Source: Haematococcus lacustris (Eukaryota > Chlorophyta > Chlorophyceae > Chlamydomonadales > Haematococcaceae). From it: 64,000 nucleotides of DNA. The stretch spans positions 2,739,045-2,803,044 of the forward strand of contig JASKMD010000030.1 of assembly GCA_030144725.1 (NCBI GenBank). The letters are read 5' to 3'. Below are positions 11,005 to 26,800 of the stretch, piece after piece. Numbering within the stretch: position 1 is the stretch's first letter; each line of letters begins with the position of its first letter. The translations under genes and the position numbers were made by a program. A model generated the notes under the pieces. The model saw only the letters and a program-made list of their open reading frames with translations. It did not search any database and was not told where the DNA came from.

Positions 11005-12996
11005 ACCTGGGCAGCATCACCCGCATCCGCAACAGCAACATCTTCGCGCTGCTTGCCCTGACAACCTGCCTCGCACTGCAATTACACCAGCCTCGCCTTG
11101 GTCGGCAGCACGTGCCTTCTGATTGTTAGCAGCAATGCAATGAAAACACGCATGCCATCCTGCCGCCTCATGCTGCTTTGTACAAGGCCTTCATTCGGAG
11201 CTGGGGTACTGCTGAACGAACCTACTCATTAGCTCGCTCCCTAGCAACGAAAGCTGCATTGCTCCCGGGTGCAGACCTTTGCATATGAGTATCCTGAGCG
11301 CCTCGAACACAGGCTGCTGATAATAGCTGGTGCACACTTATACCATCGCCATCTGCTAGTGAGCCAAGCTGTGTGCCACATTGCGGCACATGGGCGACCG
11401 GGACATGGTAATGGTTGGATTTCGCAGCCGCCCGCCGTCCCTAGAGCCGCTTAGGAGTAGCCAGTGAGTCTCACGCCTGGGACTGTATCGCCGCACGGCG
11501 TCAGGGCATCGTCCCAACTTCTGATCCTGGGCATTTGTAGGTTCCGCACAAATGGACCGCGATAAGCTAGCTAAGATGGCCGGCGCTGTCCGGACAGGCG
11601 GGAAGGGCACCGTGCGGAGGTGACTGCGCATAGGCCGCGCCCTCGTCTATTGCAAGGCTAGACCTCATTGCTATGGTGTTGGTGCAGAAAGAAGAAAGCC
11701 ATCCACAAGACTACGACTACCGACGACAAGCGGCTTCAGAACACGCTGAAGAAGTTGGGAGTGAACACCATTCCTGGCATCGAGGAGGTCAACATCTTCA
11801 AGGATGACAGTGAGGTGGTGCACTTTCAGAACCCCAAGGGTGAGCGCCGACCTCGTCAGTGTTCCCGACAACCGGCCTAGCACTGATCTGCAGCGCCTGA
11901 CACTGCACCATGCAGTGCAAGCCTCCATCGCCGCAAACACGTACGTAATCAGCGGGCCATCGCAAACGAAGAGTAGGTCCCTGGTCATGATGACCCCAGC
12001 ATTGCTGCAGCGTACAGGGCTCAGTGGCTCTGAGGTAGCATGCCCATCCTGGGTGCAGAGCTGCAAGACCTGCTACCTGGCATCCTGAATCAGATGGGGC
12101 CTGACAGCATTCAGCACCTGAAGAAGATGATGCAGCAGGTGCGCACAGCAGTCCAAGAAGCAGTATATGCCCGGCCACTGGGGCAGGTGCTTACTGCTGT
12201 CTATTGGCTCTGCTTTTGCTATTGCAGCTGACAGGCGGGATGGGGATGCCTGGCTTGAACAGCATGGGTGGGCCAGGCAGCTTCCCAGGCATCCAGTCAG
12301 CCCCTGAGGGCCAAGATGCTGAAGATGATGATGGTGGGTGTGCTGCGCCCCGTCTCAAACATGCAAGCAGCACCATGTGCCACCTTGAGCGCTGGCAGTG
12401 CCGCATGGGACTGTCAAGCCGGTTACACGAACACTGGCAGCTGGCTCAACAGTGCCGCACATGCAAGCATGCCAAGTTGTTTCCTACACTCGTTGAGGCA
12501 CTGCTGTTGGGTCTATATGCTTTGCAGATGTGCCTGACCTGGTTGAGAACTTTGAGGATGCAGCCAAGGCATGAGGCTCAGCAGTGTGAACGTCAGCAAG
12601 GCTGGCACAGTACAGCACCTGCATGGGTTGGTGACAGAAGTTTCAGCAGTGATGGGGTGGCTGGCAGCAGTGTACAAGCAGGTGGTTTTCCCCTCAACTG
12701 GCTTGATTCCAACAGAGGCGGTGAGGCCACGCAGGTGGCACAGGGCATGGGAGATACACTGCGTGTGTGCTCTGCGCACTTGGTAGGCGGCACAACAATG
12801 ACAGAGCACCTGTCCTGAGTTGAGTGCGTGGGTGACTCCCGCTGCAGATAGTTTGGTGCAACTCGTGATGTCCAGCCGAACAGAGCCACACAGGCATGAA
12901 CAGACAGGCACCCATGCTAAACTCAGCTGTTAGCTACTGCCACAGTCTGCATATGTTGGGGTGGATTGTGGCCGAGGTGACGTTGGCAGAGCAGGA
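11005..12996 (+). repeat. 2 kb direct duplication, copy A (carries NAC-beta A)
   Basis: Near-identical to 45,861-47,848, with scattered substitutions and three 1-2 bp indels in introns. Weaker similarity extends left to about 10,967. It begins about 140 bp right of TIR transposon copy 1. Copy B ends about 300 bp left of transposon copy 2, so both duplication edges lie near related transposons. Confidence 0.93.
11552..12574 (+). CDS. BTF3: Nascent polypeptide-associated complex subunit beta (BTF3-like), copy A
   Basis: Six exons (11552-11619, 11688-11839, 11916-11972, 12059-12138, 12228-12333, 12528-12574) join in frame to give 169 residues, the usual NAC-beta length. Diagnostic stretches: [16 protein letters not shown], then the basic ribosome-contact run [14 protein letters not shown], then the NAC domain with [22 protein letters not shown] and [11 protein letters not shown] follow. 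The C-terminus is acidic and ends [12 protein letters not shown]-beta pairs with NAC-alpha at the ribosome exit tunnel, shields nascent chains and limits mistargeting to the ER. This copy differs from copy B by one residue found (Gly here, Val there, in G-G-P-G-S-F). All splice borders are intact, so both copies could be expressed. Confidence 0.93.
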
Positions 12997-13517
12997 TAGA
13001 CACAAAAGCAGATAAAGTTGTGACGGATGTTCTCATCGCTTGCACCTCAGGAAGGGTTGCGCCACACTAGACACCAAATCCAAACGCTTGGTCTCAACCC
13101 CAACACTCAAGATGTATGTTTGGTATCCCGGTTGCCAATAAGATGAGCCAGCTTTAAACTCAAGATTTCAGCTCAATCTTAGGATTGATTCCCTGGAGTT
13201 TCTGCCCCCACTGTCCTAGCCGCACTTTTTCGGGTTTTTTTCGCAGCCGTCGCGGAGGCTGCTCTCTATGCCAGCTAGTAAGGATGCTGTTTCAGCTGAT
13301 CCTGGGCTCCGTTGTGGTTACACAAGCATTACTTGCTGACGCTGTGTTGCAGAAGAGTCTAGGCAGCTACAAACGACTCAAGTGCATGTCTGCTGCATGC
13401 GCATATGTGCCAGGCATCCTTGCATGTGCTTACTCCCACAGTGTGTGCGCAATGTCAGGCGGCAACATAGCACACTGGACACTGCAGCTGTGTATTGCCT
13501 TATGCACCTCTGCATAG
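12997..13517. other. Intergenic, no gene seen
   Basis: Unique sequence just past the duplication edge. A 110-codon plus-strand ORF here has no recognisable features and is probably chance. Confidence 0.4.
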
Positions 13518-14007
13518 CTACCAGCTGCCCAGAGGGGAGATCACCCACAGGTTAACACCTTGCAGGAGATGTCCTGGGCCCAAGCCCTGATAATCCCACC
13601 AGCTATCATTGACTGCCTTGTGATCCCACATCAGTGATGCCTTGGCACCCCACTGGGATACAGCTCTTTCTGGGTCTGCAGGTGGGCACAGCAAGAGCAG
13701 GATGTGGCCTCCCACAGTCTGTGCACAGCAAGGTTTACACTCAAAAGCATTGCTGCATCACGTAACACTCCACATCAGGCCGGAGCTGACCTGAGCGACT
13801 GCGTGTAGCTTCACCATCTCGTCGTACATTGCGAGCCTCCTGCAAGAATTGCATGGGTTGGTTATGCAAAGGTGCTTCTGGCTCCTCCGTGCGGGCACCG
13901 CACTTCTCCATTAGACCGTCCAAGCTCCACTGGATGGCCATCGGGTACACCACTGCCCAGACGCCCAGGGCGACACTGAACGAAGCAATGTTGCGGATGA
14001 GACCCAT
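13518..14007 (-). CDS. Small membrane protein, 124 residues, unrecognised
   Basis: Exon 1 (14007-13791) and exon 2 (13675-13518) join in phase 1 across a GT-AG intron. Residues 5-27 form one hydrophobic segment (I-A-S-F-S-V-A-L-G-V-W-A-V-V-Y-P), followed by an amphipathic basic/acidic region. Exon 2 is Trp-rich: S-Q-W-G-A-K-A-S-L-M-W-D-H-K and D-S-W-W-D-Y. The clean splice phase and non-random composition favour a real gene. A small mitochondrial or plastid membrane subunit is one possibility, but no family is recognised. It lies about 530 bp downstream of, and codirectional with, the TPR-like gene. Confidence 0.5.
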
Positions 14008-14538
14008 TGCACTTGCGGCAAGCCGTTACGCGGGGGCTCGACCTGCGTGCATGTGATGCTCACCATTGCGTAATGAAGTGCAAACATGCAACTTGAACTA
14101 GCGGGGGATCGTCCCTGTGTGGTATCAAGAGGATGAAGGAAGGCAAAGGATGCAGAGTGCGGGCGAGATCACATCAGTACAAAGAACCAAGCGGTGTAAA
14201 TCACAGCTTTTTCTCTTTCCTTGCTCCTGGCCTGTTAGAACAGAAGTGTGCGACTGGAAACTGATGCAAACATGAGTGTCGGCGCTGTGTACCTAGCCAC
14301 CTACTCATCACGTGCACGCCATTTGTTATGTATCCATTAGGAAGGGATGAAGAAGCCTGGCACCACTCCGGCTGGCGGCTTCAATGTTGTACACCCGTGC
14401 TCCCTGCCCAGCTATGTCATCAATTATCCAATTACCTCATCTTACTGCCTTCCTGTATTCCTTACGCCTCCCTGGACATCGAGCCACGAGCACAATGCTC
14501 AGCTGACAACAGCTACGATGAGCAGGGCAACAACAGGT

Positions 14539-18524
<3,986 letters not shown>

Positions 18525-19535
18525 AATGGTGTTACGGCGCGCGCTGACAACAGTGACCGCCTTCTACCACATACGGTTCTACCGCATGGTCGCGATGTGA
18601 ATTGGTTTGAAACACATGAAGCATACCAACATGCTCGCATGTTCAGACCCAACAAAACTCATTCAACAAGGAACAACATGTTGGACTGTGGGTAATCTCA
18701 CTCAGCTACTACAAACACGTTGTAGCATCCTCGGTCGCACCCTTGATGACTGCAAACCCCACACCGGTGGCACTCTTTCCTGGTCTAATTCCCCTTGACC
18801 ACTGGGCACCTCATCAAAACTAACAGCTTAACGCTCTGTAAGGCTAACAGCCTGTGTAAACCACTAGGGCCTATGCATTGTTGCGGGCCCGGCCATCAAC
18901 GCCTTGGCGGTACTCCGCAGCCCGGTGCAGCCGCTGCTTGACCTTTGGCAGCCGGTCATTTACCCGCTTGTAGCCCTGCTAATACTCCTCTCCAATGGGG
19001 GGCAGAACCTCAAGGTCATCCCATTGGCACATTGGCCTCAAGGTCATCCCATTGGTCCATTATATTACATTTATATTACATGGTGCTGTCCCCACAGTGG
19101 CCAAGTTCTCTAGTGATGGGCTCCTGGACTTGCTCCTGGACTTGCCAGTGAGACAATACAGAATCTGTGGCTCTTTTTCCCTACGTCCATCACAACTTCT
19201 GCCCAAGGATGTGTGCTAGTCAGCCATGCCAGTAGGTCAAAAAGTAGGACAAAGTGACCTTCTGCTGTGTGTTGCCCAGTGTGGTGTCTGGCTGTACTAG
19301 TCAAGTGCACGCTTCCCCCCTTACCCCATGACTTGTCCTCTCCCGCAAGGAGCAGTGAGCCATTCTGTTTCCAGACCACTGCCTACTGATGCGCTGCATT
19401 TGCACTTTGAGGCCATGTGACCCCACGAGCACAACCCTTAGCTGAGAACTGCTACGATGAGCAGGGCAACAACAGGTCCAGCAAGCCCAGCCCAAGCTCA
19501 CACTACAGAGGATATCTGAGAACCCAGGCAACTCA
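18525..19535. other. Promoter-side intergenic region of the TPR-like gene
   Basis: About 1 kb between the 3' end of the CCDC24-like gene and the TPR-like start. A short word (AACAACATGTTGGACTGTGGGTAATCTCACT region, near 18,670) recurs near 42,120 with minor changes. CATTGGCACATTGGCCTCAAGGTCATCC-like duplicated words occur near 19,020. No gene seen. Confidence 0.45.
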
Positions 19536-21930
19536 CTAGCACACAGAGCCAGCAGCATGTGTCGGACCAGCACTGGCTGGCCGGCTGCTGGGGGGCACTT
19601 TCATCCCATGCTTGGCAAGGATGGCTGCGACACCCCCTCTGCATGCCTCCGCCTCCGCTGCCATGGCGTCCCCCACCTTGCGAGCAAGCTTAACGCCCGG
19701 CTGCTGTGCTAGCAGCAGACCACCAGGCTCCTGAACAACCGTAGAGGCTGTTGAGCTCTGGGCGGTAAGGGCACGCAGCTTGGCTGGGGAGCTGGGTCTC
19801 AAGCGTTCGTGTTTACGCTGCCCACTGACTGCCAGCATTCCAGCTGCCTGCTCATGAACATGCTTGTCGTGCGGAGGGGAGGCCACATTGCCAATGATTG
19901 AGGCTGCATTCGAATTGCCGTGACCTTGGTTGCTGCAGGTGCTGGGTATCCAGGCGGCAGCCCCTGCCCTGCTGGTCTGCTGCGATGGGCGCTGCTGGGA
20001 CGAGGCAGGGGGTGCATGCCACTGCTTGGACGCCTGACTCATCTCAGTACCACCTTCCTGCTTCACTGGCGAGCTTAGCTGCAATGCAACAGGCTGCGCA
20101 AAGCCGCCCTGATCTGCCTCCTTGTCCTCCTCACTGGCAACCCAGTGGTCACTGCTTGGCAGCAGCTGTTTGACGGGAGCAGTGGCCAGGGGTGGCGCCT
20201 CAGTGATCGACTGCCGTGATACGCCCACCATAGAGCGCAAGCGACCGGCTTTGCTGGCATGTTGCTGGGCAGCAGCAAACATCTGGCTGACCTTTGCCTC
20301 ATGCTCCACACGGGCTTCCTCACGCAACACCACGCCGTGCAGTTTGCTGCTGTACTCCTTGAGCAGTGCTGTGGATGGTGGCGCCACCTGGAGCTGCACA
20401 TGCAAGGCGCCAGGCAGGGCGACATTATCATCACCACCACCATTCCCAATATTATATCATCAAACACCGCCACCGTTGCTGCAACACATGCCAGGCGGTG
20501 CATGTTTCAGATGTCAGGTGCGCCTCGTCATGGTATGACAACCCAGCAGGCACTATGCTTGCTTCACTATGCCTGTGCCATGCATCTTGAGTGACTGGCC
20601 CCTACAAGGCATGTAATGGTGTTCAGCATGGTGATGACATCAGAAGGCAGAGGAAGTGCCTGCCAGGGCCTGGCAGTGCCGGGGTCAGCAGGTGCAGCTG
20701 TGCACTGCGCCTGGGTGTGGTGTTAACTTGCATCCCAGCTATAATCATGACGTCATCACGCTGACCTGCATCTGTGTGTCTGTTTCTTGGTCCAGCAGCT
20801 CAGTCAGGAAGGCAATGTCCTCCAGCAGCAGGGCCTGCTCCTCCTGCAGCGCTTCCCTCAGGCTAGCGCTGACAGATTCCAGCTCAAACACGTTAATCCT
20901 GCCCTGCACACACAACAGTCAGTCACCATAGTCGGCCCACCCACCCGCCACCATGTTTGCTTGGTGATACTGGGTATGTCTTCAGTCAGCCCAATGCTGC
21001 CTGTGCCTCTCTGCATCGCATGTAAGGCTGGGCCGGGGCTGTACCAGGGGACGTGCCTGGAGGGACTGCACGGTGCTCAGGGGGTTGCTGGAGGCTGCGC
21101 TGTGCCCAGAGCTGGCAGTTGACGGGCGGGACAAGGAGGAAGCGGTGGTGGGCCTGGAGGAGGCGGTGCCTGGGCGGTTGAAGCTGGCCCTCATGGCATC
21201 GCGACCCTGCAGGTGAAGGGATGTGAACATGTGGGTCGGCAGGCACAGTTCCACGGCCAACCGCCATGCCTGGATATGGCTCAAATTGCAGACATGACAG
21301 TGTAAATATGGAATTGCCCTAGGTCTAGCCCATAACTGTGGGTCCAATAAGGAGGCACAGACCGCTAACCTTGCTTGCTGTCATCAGGTAGTCATACACC
21401 CCTCGCTCCTTGCCAGCTTTGGGCAGCACTGACTCTGCATCTCTGTCACTGGGTACACTGCCTGAGAATGGTGCTGCTGAGGCTACTAGTCGCAGGCGGT
21501 CCATGAGCATGTGGAGCTCGCGCTCAACCTGCATGGGCAGTGGAGTTTGTTCAGATCCCCTGCTGGAACGAGATTGTGCAGTGTCGGTTCTATGAAGATC
21601 AGCATTACCATGCGCCGCTGTGGGTTGTCAAACAATTGTTGTCGAAAGAGCAAGGCTTGTGATGTCAGCTGCACATCCCCCAATATGCTGGCCAGAGCAT
21701 CTGCCTCGTTATAAAGCAACTCATTCTCGTCCACGAGGGCTGCCCCAATGGCTTGTTTAACCTGCAGAAAGCTCTTCACACAAACGTCTACCCAGGCAGT
21801 TCACAACTTTCTGTCCGTTGCATGTCCTCTTACCCACCTCGTCCTGCTCTGCTCGCTTCAAATGCTCGCACAGGGCGTTCCACACCAGCTGCTGCACGAC
21901 TCTCAAGTTCGAGGCGGGCGATGTTTCCAT
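19536..21930 (-). CDS. Coiled-coil protein resembling CCDC24, about 518 residues
   Basis: Six exons: 21930-21838, 21761-21609, 21528-21370, 21206-21045, 20903-20766, 20387-19536. All join in phase 0, and the first starts M-E-T-S-P-A-S. The N-terminal ~100 residues are helical (A-L-V-D-E-N-E-L-L-Y-N-E-A-D). A Ser/Thr/Arg-rich linker follows (exon 4). Next is a coiled coil containing I-N-V-F-E-L-E-S-V-S-A-S-L-R-E and Q-E-E-Q-A-L-L-L-E-D-I-A-F-L, whose spacing resembles the central helix of vertebrate CCDC24. The long last exon is low complexity and probably disordered. CCDC24-like proteins are poorly characterised; a ciliary or cytoskeletal role is only a guess. The exon-4 donor could alternatively lie 12 bp upstream (GC donor) without changing frame. 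Confidence 0.6.
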
Positions 21931-22919
21931 ATGCCACGCCTCAACTAGTCTGGTCTAAAATGCTCCGGCCTTGAGGTAGGTGTGTCGCGGAAGCCTCCAT
22001 TTGCTCAAAGGGGTCGGGTGACTTGCCGGGCTTGACTGGCGTGACTTGTATACCTATAATGTATTGACTTAATAGACGCCCTTGTGCACCCAAGGATGAT
22101 GCTCAAGCTGACATATGTAATGGCTGCGGTGGTTATTTTGGATCGTAACAAAATGTCAATGCTGCTCCCCATGACATGTCCTGCTGGCACATTGTCGAGG
22201 CCAACAGATGTGCAGCACCCATGATCATCAGCAGCAACAAACAGGTGTCCGCGCCGCTGGTTTCTTGCGATAATGTAACCTCCCATTGACTGTCGGGTGG
22301 TTTTTGCGATAATGTATCCTCCTAGCATGAAGGGTGGGACCTCCTAGCATGAAGCATAGCGCAAACGCGACACCTTCCATTGACTGTTGACTCGTACAAG
22401 GAGTCCTAGCTAGCTCCTACATTATTGCTCATAGGCCCTCCATCGTTTAAGAGCAAGGTGAGTGAAGCGCGGCCAGAGCATGGTCAGCACCCTCACTCCT
22501 CACTGTGATGTCCCAACCCCCACCATACAGCCAGCCTCTTCATGCCTTAACTCAAGCACAGCGCTGTCCCACCCATCACACTGATCATGTGTAACACGGT
22601 AGCCAGCGAGTCAGCACCTGGCCTGCACACTGACCTGCACCAGCCAGCCTACAGCATGCGGGACCGCCGCTGGTCTGTGCCCCTACGGACAGCAGAGCCC
22701 GGAATGACGGGCCACAGCCTGGGTGGCAAGCCTGGGGCTGCACCCACACAGGCCACTAGGTGGGGTGTGTGTGCAGGGCCAGCCAGGCCAAGGTCTGATG
22801 ACCAGCCAGGTCACGGCCGCCAGCCTTCAGCTCCCTGCACTGCTGAATCCTGGCTTTCCAAGCCTGATGCCTAGGCAGCTCACTTGCAGCGCTTGTAAAT
22901 CTTGTCCAGCAGTGAGGTG
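21931..22919. other. Intergenic/upstream region, possible 3' coding remnant at its end
   Basis: Contains a duplicated word, GATAATGTA(A/T)CCTCC, near 22,270 and 22,308. At 22,918-22,879 the minus strand reads T-S-L-L-D-K-I-Y-K-R-C-K-stop directly beside the gap, possibly the end of a gene buried in the N run, but too short to call. Otherwise nothing. Confidence 0.35.
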
Positions 22920-23419
22920 NNNNNNNNNNNNNNNNNNNNNNNNNNNNNNNNNNNNNNNNNNNNNNNNNNNNNNNNNNNNNNNNNNNNNNNNNNNNNNNNN
23001 NNNNNNNNNNNNNNNNNNNNNNNNNNNNNNNNNNNNNNNNNNNNNNNNNNNNNNNNNNNNNNNNNNNNNNNNNNNNNNNNNNNNNNNNNNNNNNNNNNNN
23101 NNNNNNNNNNNNNNNNNNNNNNNNNNNNNNNNNNNNNNNNNNNNNNNNNNNNNNNNNNNNNNNNNNNNNNNNNNNNNNNNNNNNNNNNNNNNNNNNNNNN
23201 NNNNNNNNNNNNNNNNNNNNNNNNNNNNNNNNNNNNNNNNNNNNNNNNNNNNNNNNNNNNNNNNNNNNNNNNNNNNNNNNNNNNNNNNNNNNNNNNNNNN
23301 NNNNNNNNNNNNNNNNNNNNNNNNNNNNNNNNNNNNNNNNNNNNNNNNNNNNNNNNNNNNNNNNNNNNNNNNNNNNNNNNNNNNNNNNNNNNNNNNNNNN
23401 NNNNNNNNNNNNNNNNNNN
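22920..23419. other. Assembly gap, 500 N
   Basis: Nominal-length gap on the 3' side of the fibrillin gene, exactly where its last exon should be. Confidence 0.99.
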
Positions 23420-23689
23420 TCAATGCACAGTGACACAGTCGCCATGACTCAGCTCTGCACTGCTGCTGGTGCTAGCCCTTTGCCTCTTGCTCAGTGTGAC
23501 ATGGTCAGAGGTCAGCCACCACGGCTGCCTGGCCAAAGTGGCGACTGGCCCGTATCCGGAGAAAGGGTGGGGCAGTCTCCACCACACAGAGCGGGGTCTC
23601 CACCTCCTCAATCCCATGGGTCAGCACCACACCACAGCCCATCCATGCTCCTCTTGTCTTTGGGTCATGCTGCCCCATACAGCTGCTCT

Positions 23690-23806
23690 GCTGCCCCTTC
23701 CAGCCAACCTGCTGCCCCTTCCAGCCGACCTGCTTCCCCTTCCAGCCGACCTGCTGCCCCTTCCAGCCGACCTGCTGCCCCTTCCAGCCGACCTGCTGCC
23801 CTCCAC
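23690..23806. repeat. 21-bp minisatellite
   Basis: Five to six units of CTGCTGCCCCTTCCAGCCGAC with single-base variants, downstream of fibrillin exon 4. Confidence 0.95.
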
Positions 23807-23872
23807 AGACACCCTGCTGCCAAAAACTGCTATGCTGTCCCTGCCTGAGAAGCAACCCAGACACCCTCACAC

Positions 23873-26800
23873 CTGGGTCAGATCAACCGCTTGGCCCAGC
23901 AGGCTGATGGACGAAGGGATCTCCACATCGCTCAGCAGCTCCGGCGTGGCAATGCTGCCTCGCTCTAGTTTCAGCTGCAGGCGCTTGGGGCTGCGCACCT
24001 CAAAGCTGGCCCTGGTGGTGAGGGCTGTCCGCGACAAGGGGCCAGACAGGACCACCTGCACACAGGGCGAGCTGGAAGCTGCTGCAGCTGCAGGTGTTTG
24101 CAGTACCATAGGGTCCCTGTCAACGTTGAGATGTTGTTTATGGTGCTAATACCATTGTGACCGTCGGCCTGGTATCACTGCCATGTCAAGGTGGGCAAGT
24201 GTGGAGCTATTTGTGGTCAGCTGAGCCAGTTGCTGGGGCTAGAGGCAGAGTGGGTGCAGTGCCCAGAGTCTGGAAGGACCCCAGTGAGAGTGTTGGAGTC
24301 TGTATGTGTCTTGCTGTGTCAGCCAGTCCTAGCCAAAGGGCTGACATGCCTGATGTCTGCGTGAACCTGCGTGATGGACTGGCTAGTGATGGACTGGCTA
24401 GTGAATCTGCGTGCAGGCATGTTGTTGTTGGCCATGCAGCACCAAGTGCGTCCTCTGTTAGTGGGTCAGATATGTGCACTAGGCGATGCACCCAGCAAGC
24501 CAGCTGCTTGTGTCAAGCTGGCTCCTCAGCCCTACGACCAAGGCTGTAATGCCCTACGACCAAGGCTGTAACAGAGCACTTGTGTATTTTCACGCTGCTA
24601 AAGCGTCACACAACCGTGTATTTTTCACGGGAAACCCAAGTTGCTAGAAAAGGCCACCGCCCGTCGCACTGCGCATCGCGTGATGGCTAAGAAGAAGCGG
24701 AAGGGTAGCGACAAGAAACAGAAAGGTTCGTGTCCCCAGCCGTGACGTGAGCCCTAGACGTGAGTTACGCGCTGTGAGATAACCCGTCGCTCCTGTTGGC
24801 TCCATCGCAGTGTCTCGTTCCGCCCAAGGCAAGCAACGACAGGATCGTCGGGATGGCTGGACCACGCGTCGACGTCAGGTGACGGCCCCGCCTTATGTGT
24901 ATCCGCACTGTTTGTGTTGATCCCGCCTTGTGTCTTGGCCTGTCAAAATGGCAACTTTGATTGGCTGCAGGTCATCAAGGTCCCCGAGGGCGCAGTGCTG
25001 CGCGGCTGCAAGAAGACGAGGCGCAAGCTGCGGGAGCACCTCCGGCTGCGGGCTGAAATCCACTCCCAGCTCCGCTTCATCGCTTCCTTGTTTGTATTGC
25101 GCATACTTCTGACATGCTTGGTGGGCTACCCTACCCCGGGATGTGCCAGCGCCCCTCAGCCTCCATCCGTGCAGCCCCCCCAACACCCTGATGCTCCCCC
25201 CCTACCCCCACTCCCCCCACGGGCCCCTGCCCAGCCAGCACCTGCCCAGCCTGCCAGCATGGAGTTTGACCCTAACTATGACTCCGAGTCAGACTGTGAA
25301 CCAGAGCCAGAGCCACAATCTGACTCGGAGTCAGAGGCAGAACCTCAGCCAGTCACGCAACCCCCCCAAAGGCGCTGCAGCGCCCGCCTGGCAGCCCTTG
25401 CACCCGCAGCACCCACTGGCCCTCCCTTGCCCCTCGACTGCGAGGATCCCTTGATGCTCAGGCAGCTGAAAGACTTCTGCATGTTCTTCGCAAACCCCAA
25501 CTTCAAGACATGCTACAACCAGCTGCAGCGGCGCTTTGTTCGGCACCGCCACCCCATGCTCATGCCAGCCTTTGACGACCCCAGCAACCAGGCGCTGCTG
25601 GCCAAGCTGCAGGATTTGGGCAGCATCAACCTGGCGGGTTTCCACAACACCCTCGACGCACACTCCATGCAGCTGGCGGTGGCCATGCAGCAGCACTACT
25701 CCAACCCAGGCAAGTACCTTAGACCTGACCTGACCTGACCTGACCTGACCTGACCTGACCTGACCTGACCTGACCTGACCTGACCTGACCTGACCTGACC
25801 TGACCTGACCTGACCTGACCTGACCTGACCTGACCTGACCTGACCTGACCTGACCTGACCTGACCTGACCTGACCTGACCTGACCTGACCTGACCTGACC
25901 TGACCTGACCTGACCTGACCTGACCTGACCTGACCTGACCTGACCTGACCTGACCTGACCTGACCTGACCTGACCTGACCTGACCTGACCTGACCTGACC
26001 TGACCTGACCTGACCTGACCTGACCTGACCTGACCTGACCTGACCTGACCTGACCTGACCTGACCTGACCTGACCTGACCTGACCTGACCTGACCTGACC
26101 TGACCTGACCTGACCTGACCTGACCTGACCTGACCTGACCTGACCTGACCTGACCTGACCTGACCTGACCTGACCTGACCTGACCTGACCTGACCTGACC
26201 TGACCTGACCTGACCTGACCTGACCTGACCTGACCTGACCTGACCTGACCTGTCCTGACCTGATACCTGACCTGAACTGACCTGACCTGACCTTATACCT
26301 GACCTGACCTTATACCTGACCTGACCTGACCTGACCTGACCTTATACCTGACCTGACCTTATACCTGACCTGCAGAGCGCATTGTCAAGCTGTACGCCAA
26401 GGCAGCCAGGGCCCGGCTAGGCTGGAGCGGGGAGGAGGCGCAGCTGTTCATCAGGATGGCGTGTGGGTATGGCATCAACGCCCTATGAGCTGAAGGCCGC
26501 CACCCTGGACAAGGGCCATGTGGCGGACCTATTAGAGGAGGCCAACAAGCACCGTCGCCTACTGGGCATGAAGAAGGAAGGCTCCCTGCAGGACACCCTG
26601 CCCCTGCCCTGCCGCATGCGCCATGCAGTGCATGTGTGCCGGTGGCTAGAGCGGTGGCAGCAGCCCCACACCCCACCCACACCAGGGCAGCCAAAGCGCG
26701 GCAAGAGGCGTGGGGTTGGTCCCCGGACCCTGACCTGCCCACCACCCTTCACCCTCACCCCCATGGCCAGGGTGGGGGTGCACTTCATCAAGGTGGACAG

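Noticed and set aside
22879..22918. C-terminal peptide T-S-L-L-D-K-I-Y-K-R-C-K beside the gap
   Set aside because: Only 12 codons with no supporting exon; noted but not called as a gene.
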